A DNA stretch of 64,000 nt, from the NCBI GenBank assembly GCA_026008535.1, contig BRKX01000014.1, forward strand, positions 42,104,506-42,168,505, given 5' to 3'. The translations under genes were made by a program, and so were the position numbers. The DNA is from Perilla frutescens (taxonomy: Eukaryota > Streptophyta > Magnoliopsida > Lamiales > Lamiaceae). Of the stretch, positions 32,341-43,274 are shown one piece after another. Numbering within the stretch: position 1 is the stretch's first letter; every line of letters starts with the position of its first letter. Below the pieces are notes generated by a model. That model saw only the letters and a list, made by a program, of their open reading frames with translations. It was not told the origin of the DNA and searched no databases.

Positions 32341-35097
32341 AGGTTTTGGCTCTGCTCTAGAATTAATTCTATGGTTAATTCGAATTATTTGTTTAAATCT
32401 ATAGGTGAATTTAATGTCTTTAAATTTTCAGATTTAATTGTTCTTCATGTTCTAATTTTTTTTTGGAGAATAAAATTGGAGGAAATTTTTGTAGTGATCG
32501 AAAATTTCTTGTTTTATTCTTATAGTTATTTTCGAAATTTTAGTACTCCCTCCGTCCCATAATTATAGTCCACTTCCCATTTTCACACAGATTAAGAAAT
32601 CACATTTAATATGTATTGGAAATATACAATTTACAATAATTATCCTATATTGCCCTTATTTTTTACTATATTAATTGCATTCATACTATATTAAATAGGG
32701 TTATATTTGTAAAATAATATTTAAATACAATCCCAATTTAGAATAGGACTATAATTTTGGGACATCCCAAAAAGGAATAATGGACTATAATTATGGGACG
32801 GAGGGAGTATTAAATTTGGGAAGGAATTTTGATGTAGGTCAAAATTTCCAGATTTAATTCTAATGCAATTTTTCGAAAATTGTTAAGGATTTTGAAAATC
32901 CAAATTTTAATCTTAGTATTATTTTTGGCCGTGGGACATTACACTTGGAATGATATTTTTTCTATGATGAAAATTCCAAACTTTAATTCCCAGATGATCG
33001 AAAGTTTGATGTATGTCAAAATTCCATATTTGATTCTAATATTACTTTCAAAAGGTTGGATTAAATTTGCTAAGGATTTTGTTAATCCTAAATTTGAATC
33101 CTAGTTGTTGTTTTCTTCTCGATCATGGTGGGAATTGAAATTTGGAAATCTTATTTTGATAAGATGTCATTCCAGATTACAATTCCATGCTCGAAAACTC
33201 AATAACGAATTTCCTTAATTTTATGTTTCATAATTTCGTCCACTACAATTAATTTGGAATGGATTTTGATGAAAATCAAAATTTCTAGATTTAATTGGGA
33301 TATGGTTCGAAAATTATGGGGATTAGAATTGGAGAAGGTAATTTTTATGTATATCAAAAGGTTACCAAATTCTAATTCAAGTAGGTTTCAAAATAGAATT
33401 CTAATCCAAGTAGGTTTCAAAATAGAATTCTAATTTTAAATAGAGTTTCAAAAGTGTTTGAAGAGGATCAAACTTCCATATTTTTATTCTAGTAATTTTG
33501 ATACATAGTATATAATTTGGAAAGGATTTTGACTAATATCAAAATTCCAAATTATTAATTTTAATTAGGGAATGGCTGAAAATACCTAGGTATTTAATTT
33601 GGAATAGATTTTTGATTAATATCAAAATTTCCAGATTTTCAAATTTTCAAATTTAATCTTATGGTATTTTTGAAAATCTTGATTTAATTAAGGATAATTT
33701 TTGAAAATGGTCATGTATGGATATCATATGCAATTTTATGTTTATCACTTAAAATTTGATAGTTGTTGTATGTAGACGGTTTTTGTTTGCAGGTGATACC
33801 GACTATCATGGCTTTTTAATTTATGTGATGTGATGATTTAATTTATGTTGAATGTATGGTTGTTGATGGTCGTATGCCGGCTTGGCTATGAGATTTTTAT
33901 CCATGAGAAAATCCATGGATTAGACTGGCATTTATTTTATTACGTTGCTTTAATGTAATAGGAAAAATAAATGTTAGAGTATTTAGATGGAATTTTCTAA
34001 ATTCCATGTGTCTTGAGTTGTATCTTTTTATTCCTTTATTATTCTAGTTATATTAGGATTTTCCATAATTAAAATCTTTATCATATGAAAATTGAATATT
34101 TAAGATAATGATTACTTTATCCTAGTGGATTTGGATAAGGTAATTGATATCTTTGAATTTATTCAAATGTGATAGGATAAGATTTAAATTAGGAATAGAT
34201 ATCCTTATAGAATTAGATAAGGAAAGGGATTCTTCTTAAGAAAGGAAAGTGGAGCAGCCCCAATCAAGGAAGGACGACATCCCGGACATGTCCCGAAACT
34301 CTAAACCGGCGTTAAGGTTTTGGCGACGCTTGGTGGTAGCGCGGATGACGTCCAGATTTCTGGAGCTGATTTTCCAAGATTATCTCATAAATGCAACATG
34401 AGAAATATGCCATGATAGTTGATTTAAATTATTATGCTTATTATGTTGTTGTTTGCATGTCATGGATGATTGTCATTTTATGTGATGATCTTGCATGCTA
34501 ATCAGATAAAATGAAAACCTCAAGTATAAATAACTAAGTGGGAGAGATTCATACCAAAGTATGTCAAAATCTAATCAGTCTCCATTAAATCTGGTTTAAT
34601 TGAGAAGTGATGGGCATGCGCGTTGACATCGGTCTTCCTCCATATCGGATGTATCATATCACAGATTTCTCTAGAAGTTAAATCTCCTTATATGGATAGC
34701 TGTAGATCACTATTAGAACTAACTGACTCCTCCATCTGGAGCAGTTAATTTCAAAATAGTGCTCTTGTTGCAAAGATAATGGTATTCACACTTAAATGTA
34801 ATTTATTAATAAACGTTCACACTATCGTGACTTATTAATTAGATGATTACATGACCGGGAATATTACCGACTATTAATTCACTTGTCAAAAGGAAACTTG
34901 ACTAGAGGTGAATTAAAGGCAAATAATCTATTTAGAAATGAATTTCATAAACGTCCACACTATCGTGGCTTATGGGAAATATTTTTAAAATGTTGGTGGA
35001 TATACATATAATTCTTTTTGAGAATTTCAATTATATGATTATCCGAAAAGGTGTGACTATATTGCATGTTTACTTTTTCAGTTATTTCTATATTATC
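32341..35097 (+). other. copia-2 leader
   Basis: AT-rich leader with the same recurring AAATTTCCAGATTTA, TTTCGAAAAT and ATATCAAAA units as copia-1, the PPT-like AAGTGGGAGA at 34536-34545, and two CGT(T/C)CACACTATCGTG motifs near 34814 and 34952. The short frames are not supported as genes. Confidence 0.7.
32546..32807. mobile_element. Stowaway-like MITE (262 bp)
   Basis: Terminal inverted repeats CTCCCTCCGTCCCATAATTA (32546) and TAATTATGGGACGGAGGGAG (ending 32807) extend to about 28 bp with TAGTCCA/TGGACTA and are flanked by a TA dinucleotide on both sides. The CTCCCTCCGTCCC terminus and TA duplication are the hallmarks of Stowaway (Tc1/mariner-derived) MITEs. There is no coding sequence. 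Confidence 0.92.
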
Positions 35098-35207
35098 ATG
35101 ACACTCTCCAACTTGTCTTCTATTCTCAAAAGTTTTATGTCAGTGAATTACTAAAGACTGGATTCCGAACTTAAAACATTATCTTAAACGGCTGAAGGTT
35201 TAATTGT
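35098..35207 (+). pseudogene. copia-2 gag start (5' fragment)
   Basis: ATGACACTCTCCAACTTGTC corresponds to the copia-1 gag start ATGGCACTCTCCAATATGTC. A stop and frameshift follow within 20 codons. Reading resumes at 58063 after gypsy-B, where GTACTTGATGAGGAATGTC matches the copia-1 gag segment for VLEEICP. Confidence 0.8.
35203..35207. repeat. target site duplication of gypsy-B (left)
   Basis: ATTGT precedes TGTCACGACC at 35208 and follows ...GGTATTACA at 58063-58067. Confidence 0.88.
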
Positions 35208-35824
35208 TGTCACGACCCCAAATTAATATCTGATTAATATGAAGTGTGACTGGCATGACTCGATCCTAATGAAGGATGGATCAAGGAACGAACCGGAAGT
35301 AATTAAATAAAGGAAGGAACTACTATATTTCAGGAACGATATTTGCTGTGAACTCCAATTCTGGACTGATTTCAAGTACTCACAATGGACAAAATAATAA
35401 TAGTACTTAATTGATTATCGAGGTATTGGACTCGTCCAAAAACAAAAGCTGATATATTAGACTTGTTATATAGCTGAGTTACGGAAGCAAAAGAAAGACA
35501 ATAATAATAATGATAATAATAATAATAATAATAATACAAGGTCATCTGAGCCTTGTACCAAAAGAACTCCACTCTCAGCACTTCTCCCTTCCACACCAGC
35601 TCAACCTGCACATTTAAAAACAAACATGCAGGGCTGAGTACAAGGGTACTCAGTGAACACATTGCCAAAAATATTTACTGAATTGAACACTGATTCTCTT
35701 GTCATGCATCTGAATAAACACACAGGGGTTTTATCTAAAAAGGCCCTATGTTTTACTAAATCACTTTCTATTTTTTGAGCGCGCTTTTCTGTTGTATGAT
35801 CATCCATATCTCACTGAAAGTTGA

Positions 35825-35995
35825 GGAATAGCTCCGCTCAGCCTTTTCCACGAACATCGGGGAATAGCTCCGCTCAGCCTTTTCCCTCAAACGCTTAACA
35901 TAACTAAATGCCGAAGAATAGCTCCGCTCAGCCTTTTCCATGAACATATAGCATCATTGATGACTTAGTCAGAAATAGCTCTGCTCAGCCTCTCC
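35825..35995. repeat. ATAGCTCCGCTCAGCC repeats in the gypsy-B 3' LTR
   Basis: Four imperfect copies of GAATAGCTCCGCTCAGCCTT plus TTCC are spaced about 40-60 bp apart. The other LTR has the same four at 55388-55565. Confidence 0.8.
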
Positions 35996-36969
35996 CTCTT
36001 CTTAATATCACCGACCCAAGTGTACACTAACCTCGGTTAACACGCTAAGTTAGCACGAGGCCCGATCCATTTAAGAGTTAGAAAGCCCCTTGCGAGCTAA
36101 CTAAATACAGATAAGGATATCATACAAACAAAACATTTTAAGCATGACAATAATTTATTTGCATCAGAAATAAATAACTTCTGGTGAGTAAAAACTCAAA
36201 TCATTATTTGGACTAAGAGTCCGTTGAAAAGAAAGCCCACCTTTTACCGATGTTTTAAACGGCAGCTGCTAATTCTTCACATGTCTTATCCCTTGCAGAT
36301 GTGCTAGCCTTCAATATATAAAAATATACTTAGTATGTTTATCCTAAAACTGACAGGACTCAACACGACACGAAGGCCTATTAGGGTCTAGTATCCGTTC
36401 TAGATTTTTCTTAGCTTAAGGGTTAATCTCGACCCTAGTTCCAAACCATATAAAGACATTCATCATCATCATTTAAGGTATCAAAAATAACTTAACATCA
36501 TCACAACTAGATTCTAGGAACAAAGTCATCAATAAGTTCATAGACTAAACGACATTTTGCACAATGTTTATCTTTGAAATTTTTTTTGTTTTGACTCACT
36601 AAGGTACATGGGACAAGCTATACACTGTTGGAAAGCCACGGAAGTCTAGTTTCCGGAAAAATTGACGGTGACTCCAGATGATAACTAACAAAAACGTTAT
36701 GACCGATTGACTAGAAGGTGGCAGAACTGCCAGAATTTCTGAAAGAAAACATATGCGTTGACTTTGACAATTTTTCATAATTTACTCAGAACGAATTAGA
36801 AAATGAAAGATATACCATTGGAAAGCCACGGAATCCTAGTTTTTGGAAAAATTTACGGTAACTCAATACGATGTCTAACGAGGGAGTTATGCTCATTTTA
36901 CTAAAGGGTGGCGAAATTGCCGAACAGAGCTGCGCAGCGCGCCGTCTGCGTGAACTCCAAGCAAACTCC

Positions 36970-37360
36970 GAATCAGTCAGCTGATTTCCAGAACTTATCA
37001 GTCAACTGATTCCCAAAACTGATCAGTTAGCTGATTCCCAGAACTGATCAGTCAGCTGATTTCCAGAACTGATCAGTCAACTGATTCCCAGAACTGATTA
37101 GTCAGCTGGTTTCCATAACTGATCTGTCAGCTGATTACTAGAACTGATCAATTAGCTGGTTCCCATAACTGATCAGTTAGCTGATTCCCAAAACTGATCA
37201 GTCAGCTGGTTACCAGAACTGATCATTCAGCTGATTCCCAGAACTGATTAATCAGCTAGTTACCAGAACTGATCAGTCAGCTGATTCCCAGAACTAATTA
37301 GTCAGCTGATTTCCAGAACTGATCGGTCAATTGATTTCCAAAACTGATCAGTCAAACATA
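36970..37360. repeat. 25-bp minisatellite in the gypsy-B 3' LTR
   Basis: About 15 tandem copies of a unit close to GAACTGATCAGTCAGCTGAT plus TCCCA, each containing the palindromes ACTGATCAGT (in part) and CAGCTG. Units vary by a few substitutions. Confidence 0.9.
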
Positions 37361-38600
37361 TTAGTTTTTCTCCCAAACTGATTCTTCAACTGATTCACTT
37401 CATCAGTCAACTGATGAGCTTCAGTCCGGAACTGATTAGCCTAGGCTAGGACTGATTTATTTCGGTTCAACTGATTCACCTCATTAGTTAGCTGATGAGC
37501 TTCAGTCCGGAACTGATTAGCCCAAGCTAGGACTGATTTATTTCAGTCCAAACACCAAGCTTTCATCACCTCAAAACATCTCAAACTGAACTACACATGC
37601 TTGAACATAACCAACTAATTTTCCAAACATTAATGTCATTTAAAACACCAAAAATCCACACATATACTTCTTAAGCTTAGATCTGAAAATATGTGACTAA
37701 AAAGCTCATGGTTTTCGAAAATACCTTTTCAAAATAACAAAGGAGAAGAGTTGAAAGAAGCTTGAAGGAGATGAAACGACTGAAACAAAGCTCCTAACGA
37801 TGACGCCGGAAACCCAATAGTGAAGAGCGGATGAAGGATAGCTTGAGCTCTCCTCGACAAGGCTGCAACTTCTTGCTACTACCACTCTCTCTCTCTCTCT
37901 CTCTAAAGTTTGTGCAGAAAATGGGGATGAAATGGAGAAGAAGAAATGAGGAGCTGCTGTGTTTCCTCTTCCTCTTTCTCAAAAATTTTATGGCAAATGA
38001 AGAAGTGAAATGGAATGAAGAAATAAGTTGGATGCCTTGCCCTTTTCCCTCTCTCAACCTCTACGTAAATGCTTGGGTAAGGCTTTACCATTAAATCAGA
38101 GTAGGCTAGGCTGCAGATTTCCCCTTTTTCCCATTAGACCAATAAATGCCACAAGAGCTTTGGTAGATTGGCAAGGAAGTGACGAAAAGTCTTCCCAACT
38201 TGGAAAAAACTAGTTGCTAAAATATCGGCACCAGGGGATATCTAATTCACTCTATTTGAAATGCTCTGCTTTAATTATCTGAATTTAATACTTGCATGAC
38301 CGGAGAATATCTGATTCTCCCTGTCCCGAAAATATTTATCGGAATATCTGATTCATGATAAACACACACCGCAATAATGGAATCAAATTTATCTGAAATT
38401 TTGATTCCAGCTTTCAATAACTAAAAAGAGGATTAAACCCTAACAGAAATAATTAATTCACCTATGGGAATTAATTGATCTTGAATTCCATGGAACCTAA
38501 CGGATACTTTCGACCCTAATCTGACTGGAAATTACTATACTAAATAGTAATTGCAACAATTTACTGCAATTAAGCAGTAATTAATTTACGGGTATTACAT

Positions 38601-38613
38601 TCCACCCCCCTTA
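38601..38613 (-). other. gypsy-B polypurine tract
   Basis: The minus strand reads AAGGGGGGTGGA directly before TGTAATACCC of the 3' LTR. Confidence 0.85.
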
Positions 38614-38639
38614 AAATAGATTTCGTCCTGAAATTTACA

Positions 38640-39210
38640 TACCTCAGAGAAACAATTCTGGGTATTTTACTTTCATCTTATCCTTGAGTTCCCATGTTGC
38701 TTCTTCCTGACCATGGTGACTCCACAGGATCTTAACTAGAGGAATGGACTTGTTCCTTAACTCCTGGACCTTTCGATCCAAAATGGCTTCTAGTCGCTCT
38801 TTCTAAGTTAGATCTGGATCTAACTCAATCTCACTGTGCTAGATTACATGCTTGGGATCATACACGTATTTTCTTAACTTGGAAACATGAAATATGTTAT
38901 GAACATTACCAAAACTGGGTGGTAATGCCAATCTGTACGCCACTGCGCCTATTCACTCAAGGATCTCGTAAGGTCCTATAAAACGTGGTCGTAACTTTCC
39001 TTTTACGCCGAATCATATTATCCCCTTGGAAGGAGATACTTTCAGAAAAACCTTATCTCCTATTGCAAATTGTAAATCTATACGGCGATTATCCGCACAC
39101 GACTTCTGCCGACTCTGGTCTTCTTGAATCCTCCAATGGATTTTTCTAACAATTTCAATCATTTTTGACATTGAGTCTGACCATAGAATCCTTTGTTCAC
39201 CCACTTCATC
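38640..39210 (-). pseudogene. gypsy-B integrase C-terminus and chromodomain-like tail
   Basis: In minus-strand frame after a TAG at about 39205 (a Trp codon in relatives, YWDEVGE) it reads IGDKVFLKVSPSKGIIRFGV, PRFIGPYEILE (GPF/Y module), VAYRLALPP, NIFHVSKLRKYVYDP, and the tail RNKSIPLVKILWSHHG with EEATWE and KYPELF. Further stops occur near the GPY and VYDPKHVI segments. This tail resembles the chromodomain end of Tekay-type chromoviruses, thought to direct integration to heterochromatin. Confidence 0.85.
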
Positions 39211-40230
39211 CTAATAAAGTGGTGATCGACACTTTCGCCCATACAACGCTTCGTAAGGCGCCATATTAATGGTTTCTTGATAACTATTGTTATAGGTGAA
39301 CTCAATCAACGCTAATATTTCCTCCCAGCTTTCACCCCTATCTAGGACCATTGTTCTCAACATGTCCACTAATGTTTGGATGGTCCTTTCGGACTCTCCA
39401 TCCGTTTGTGGCTGAAACGCTGTACTGAAATTGAGTTGAGTTCCCAACTCCTTCTGCAAGCTAATCCAAAATCTTGAGGTAAACTTTGAATCTCTGTCCG
39501 ATGTTATCGACACCGGAACACCATGAAGGCGTATAATCTCTCTGACATAAATCTGGGCTAGCTTATTCGATCCATTCATCACACGGATCGGGAGAAAATG
39601 AGCTGACTTTGTGAGCCTATCTATAATGACCCATATAGTCGTATTCCCTCGTTTTGACTTGGGTAGGCCTGTCACAAAATCCATTGCTATGTGTTCCCAC
39701 TTCCACTCGGGAATCTCTAATGGTTGTAGCGCACCGTGAGGCCTTTGGTGCAATGCCTTAACTTGTTGACATGAAAAGCATCGCTTAACATAGGAAGCTA
39801 CGTCCCGTTTCATTACTTCCCACCAGAATTTCTGCTTCAAATCCTGATAAATTTTCGTACTTCCCGGGTGTGCTGTATATGGAGTATCATAAGCCTCGCT
39901 CATGATCTCATTTCTAAGCTCAACACAGGGTGGAACACATATCCTATCTTCATAAAGGATAGCATTATCTGATGCTTCCTTGAAGCTTTCTGTTTTTCCC
40001 GATCTGATCTTCAAGCGCATCTCTTCCATGGTCTGATCTTTTCTCTGTGCCTCAATTATCTTTTCTCGGAGATCTGGTACAGCTACTAATGTTGCCACAT
40101 GACATACAATCATCTCAGATGGGTAAACCACCTCTAGATGTAAGCTTTCAAAATCCCTGATGAGTTTCTCCTCCTGAATGAGGAGAAAACCCAACCTGCT
40201 TGTTTTACGACTCAAGGCATTCGCTACCAC
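39211..40230 (-). pseudogene. gypsy-B integrase (zinc finger and catalytic core intact)
   Basis: The 339-codon open segment has the HHCC finger (TAHPGSTKIYQDL ... CFSCQQVKALHQR) and the core with Asp in IAMDFVTGLPKS, Asp in ITSDRDSKFTSRFW and Glu in DGESERTIQT. It ends MAPYEALYGRKCRSPLY at a TAG. The upstream RNase H end (VVANALSRK) is included. The domain itself is undamaged. The whole polyprotein is broken on both sides by stops. Confidence 0.92.
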
Positions 40231-41901
40231 ATTAGCCTTGTCTGGGTGGTAACTAATTCTACAGTCTTAGTCCTTTACTAATTCGAGCCATCTCCGCTGT
40301 CTCATATTTAAATCCTTCTGCTCGAAAAAGTACTTCAGACTCTTGTGATCTGTGAAAATCTCACACCTAACTCCGTATAGGTGGTGTCTTCAGATTTTCA
40401 AGGCATGCACTATTACTGCCAACTCTAAGTCATGCGTAGGATAATTCAACTCATGAATTCTTAACTGTCTAGATGCATATGCTATGACCTTACCTTCTTG
40501 CATTAGGACACAACCTAATCCATTCTTCAAAGCATCCGTGTAAATCACAAATTCTTTATCACTAACTGGAAGGGCTAATACTGGAGCAGTTGTTAATCTT
40601 TTCTTAAGCTCCTGGAAACTGGCTTCACATTCTTCTGACCACTGGTACTTGATTCTCTTCCTTAACAATTGTGTCATTGGCCTCGCTATCTTTAAGAATC
40701 TTTCTATGAATCTCCTATAGTATCTAGCTAATCCCAAGAAACTTCTGATTTCATTAGGAGTAGTTAGAGACTTCCATTCTTGTACTGCCTCTACTTTAGA
40801 GGGGTCCACTTTGATTCTTTCTGCTGACACAATGTGCCCAATGAACATTACTTCCTTCAGCCAAAATTTGCACTTACTGAGTTTGGCGTAAAGCCTTTCT
40901 TTTCTTAGTGTTTCTAACACCGTCCTCAGATGTTCTGCATGATCTGATTCATTCTTAGAATAGATGAGAATATCATCTATGAATACAAGGACAAACTTAT
41001 CTAAGAATGGATGAAACACCCTATTCAAGAGATCCATGAATACTGTTGGGGTATTTGTCAATCTGAACGGCATTATAGTAAACTCGTAATGACCATACCG
41101 AGTTCGGAAAGCTGTCTTGAGTATATTTTCTGACTTGATCTTTAACTGATGATACCCAGACCTTAAGTTAATTTTTGAGAATACACTTGCCCCCTTGAGC
41201 TGATCAAAAAGATCATTAATCCTTGGCAACGGATACTTGTTCTTCAATGTCAGCTTATTCAGCTCACGGTAATCTATGCACATCCTCAATGTGCCATCCT
41301 TCTTCTTCACAAACAGGACTGGTGCTCCCCATGGTGACGCACTAGGTCGGATAAAACCTACGTCTAATAACTCCTGAAGTAGTTTGAGTTCTTGTAACTC
41401 TTTTGGGGCCATCATGTACGGAGCTTTTGAAATCGGAGCTGCTCCCGATTCTAAATCTATTGCAAACTCGACTTGCTGGTTCGGTGGCAATCCTGGCAAT
41501 TTTTCTGGAAAAACGTCTGCAAACTCTTCCACAACTGGAACATCTCCCATTGTCCTCTCTATATCATCTATTTTGTTTAGATAAACCAGGAAAGCTTGAT
41601 TTCCTCTCTTGATCATCTTCTTGGCCTGCAGTGCTGAAATCATTGGAGTGAACTTTCCCATTTCTATGCCGTAAAAACTTGTTGGCTTTTCTCCTAGAAC
41701 TTGGAATGATATCTTCCTTTCGTTGCATAGGATCATGGCATGATTTTCTGACAACCAATCCATTCCTAGGATTATGTCGGTATCCCACATCGGTAGGACA
41801 CTAAGATTATCAGCCTTAATCCTAGTTGTTCCCAAGTCTATTTCTATGTTCAAGCAAACATGAGTCGTATTCATGGTTCCACCAGTTGGTGTTAAAATCA
41901 T
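40231..41901 (-). pseudogene. gypsy-B reverse transcriptase and RNase H
   Basis: A 503-codon open frame (40390-41901) contains the protease C-terminus (DTDIILGMDWLSENHAM), linker (VVEEFADVFPEKLPGLPP), RT with WGAPVLFVKKKDGTLRMCID, NKYPLPRINDLFDQL, FSKINLRSGYHQLKI and catalytic FVLVFIDDILIYSK, thumb FLGLARYYRRFIERF, and RNase H start VIYTDALKNGLGCVL and ELAVIVHALKI. A TGA at 40390 (TGG in relatives, KIWRHYLYG) and a TAA near 40267 break RNase H before it rejoins the integrase frame. RT residues look complete. Confidence 0.92.
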
Positions 41902-42439
41902 TTTCCTTATGACTAGCTTGTTCAGTTTTAAGCTCTAATTTATCACAGCATGCTGATGAAATAAAGGAGTGCGATGCTCCAGTATCAAATAAAACAACTA
42001 AAGGCATGCCATGAAGTTTGCCCATACCTGCAAGATTATCTTTCTGCTTCCCTTTCCCGGAGAAACTGGGGTTCATTGCATAAGACCTGGGATTTCCTTG
42101 CTGCATCTGCCTCTGCTGTTGCTGCTGATACTGCTATTGCTGGGGTTGCTGACTTTGTTGCCTCGATGCCTGGAAGGCCTTAAGTTGCTGAGGGTTCCGT
42201 CTTTGTTGTGCCTTCGGGCAATTCCTTGCATAGTGACCCTCCTAGCCACAGTTATAGCAACTTGTGTTTCTGGCCTGACACATGTCTTGGTGGCGTTTGT
42301 TGCAACTTGGGCATAGAGGAATGCTGGGCTGTGATGGCGCAATTCTTCCTTGAGCAGGAGCACTCTGCTAGCCCTGCTGTCTATTTCCCTGCCGAGGCTT
42401 TCTGTAATCTTGGTTCATGTTCTGGTTACCTTCATCATT
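41902..42439 (-). pseudogene. gypsy-B zinc knuckle and protease N-terminus
   Basis: The minus strand reads CPSCNKRHQDMCQARNTSC then the knuckle YNCG-stop-EGHYARNCP. The TAG at 42242-42244 sits inside the CCHC motif. A Gln-rich spacer leads to the protease LVVLFDTGASHSFISSACCD (about 41975-42030). This part is in the gag frame. RT lies in another frame, so a one-base indel near 41930, within protease after KLELK, separates them. Confidence 0.87.
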
Positions 42440-43228
42440 CTACTTTCTCTTCCCTTGGAAGTTCTGTGATGGAGTCCTGGTTGGTGCTGGTGTTGAAGTA
42501 GGTATTGGAGTTGATACTGGGGCCTTTTTTTCTTCAGGCATTACTGCCTCGATATCCAATGCCCTATTCAATGACTCAGCATAGGTCAGGTCTTCCCGAC
42601 TTACCAAAGACATGGCAATCTCATGCCTCAGTCCTGATCTCAACTTAGATGCCATCTTCTCATTAGTATCTACCTGAAGAGGTGCATACCGTGACAACTC
42701 ATAGAATACTCGTTCGTACTCTGTGACGGACATCTTTCCATGTTTCAGAGTATGAAACTCTGCTTCCTTCTTGACTCTGAATGTCTTAGGAATGTATTTG
42801 TCGTAGAATCTAGTTTTGAACTGACCCCACGTGTAAGCATCAAGCTGCTCCGGAGTCATGGTTCTCCTTCTAGACTCCCACCAGAAATCTGCAGATCTGG
42901 TTAACTAGAATGCTATACAGGAGAGTCGCTTTTGGTTATCACAAAGGAGGAAATTAAAAACCCACTCCATCGCTCGGATCCACGCCTCAGCATCGGCCAG
43001 GCTTCCAGCCCCATCAAATGATGGAGGGTTCTGTCGCAGAAAAAGCTCTTCAATTCTGCGCTGTGGAGGTGGGGGAGGTGTCTACTCTCTTTGTTTCTCG
43101 TGTTCTTCTTGTTGTTGTTCCTCCACTCTTTCCTGCTTTCCTTACCTTGGAGGTCTCCCTCTAGGCCTATTTTGTGTTACGGGATTGGCATTCGCATTTC
43201 TTCATCGTGCTGCTCTGGGTGGTACCAT
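42440..43228 (-). pseudogene. gypsy-B gag
   Basis: It starts at ATG 43228 (MVPPRAAR then a stop, RNANANPVTQNRPRGRPPR). It continues through a Pro/Gln/Glu-rich region to NPPSFDGAGSLADAEAWIRA, EWVFNFLLC, RSADFWWESRR, and a 139-codon open part (42440-42859) with WGQFKTRFYDKYIPKTFRVK, EFHTLKHGKMSVTEYERVFY and ALDIEAVMPEEKK. This is the canonical retrotransposon gag domain of plant chromoviruses. Stops occur near the N-terminus and before LTRSADFWW. A2 is inserted about 40 bases upstream of its ATG. Confidence 0.9.
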
Positions 43229-43269
43229 TTTGCAAATTATAGTTCCAATTTATAATTAATAATTAGGCC

Positions 43270-43274
43270 ACTGC
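43270..43274. repeat. target site duplication of gypsy-A2 (left)
   Basis: ACTGC precedes TGTGATACCC at 43275 and follows ...GAATTACA at 52562-52566. Confidence 0.9.

Larger units (their letters stand above)
35208..38599 (-). mobile_element. Gypsy-B 3' LTR (3392 bp)
   Basis: The plus strand runs TGTCACGACCCC...GGGTATTACA. It is colinear with 54790-58062 but about 120 bp longer, largely from extra copies of the 25-bp repeat (36970-37360), a longer AAT run (35499-35536) and a longer CT run (37886-37905). Confidence 0.92.

Noticed and set aside
35372..35668. 98-codon minus-strand frame containing a poly-Tyr stretch
   Set aside because: The tyrosines come from the AAT/ATT microsatellite in the LTR; the copy at 54952-55242 differs in repeat length.
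36970..37360. CRISPR-like regularly spaced repeats
   Set aside because: The 25-bp units are directly tandem with no unique spacers, and they lie inside a plant LTR.
37794..38213. Open frames on both strands around a CT microsatellite in the gypsy-B LTR as a host gene
   Set aside because: The same frames recur at 57143-57553 in the partner LTR. They are LTR sequence with a CT run and no recognisable domain.
41384..42316. Plus-strand frames of 66-101 codons opposite gypsy-B pol
   Set aside because: They are antisense shadows of the protease and RT coding region on the minus strand.
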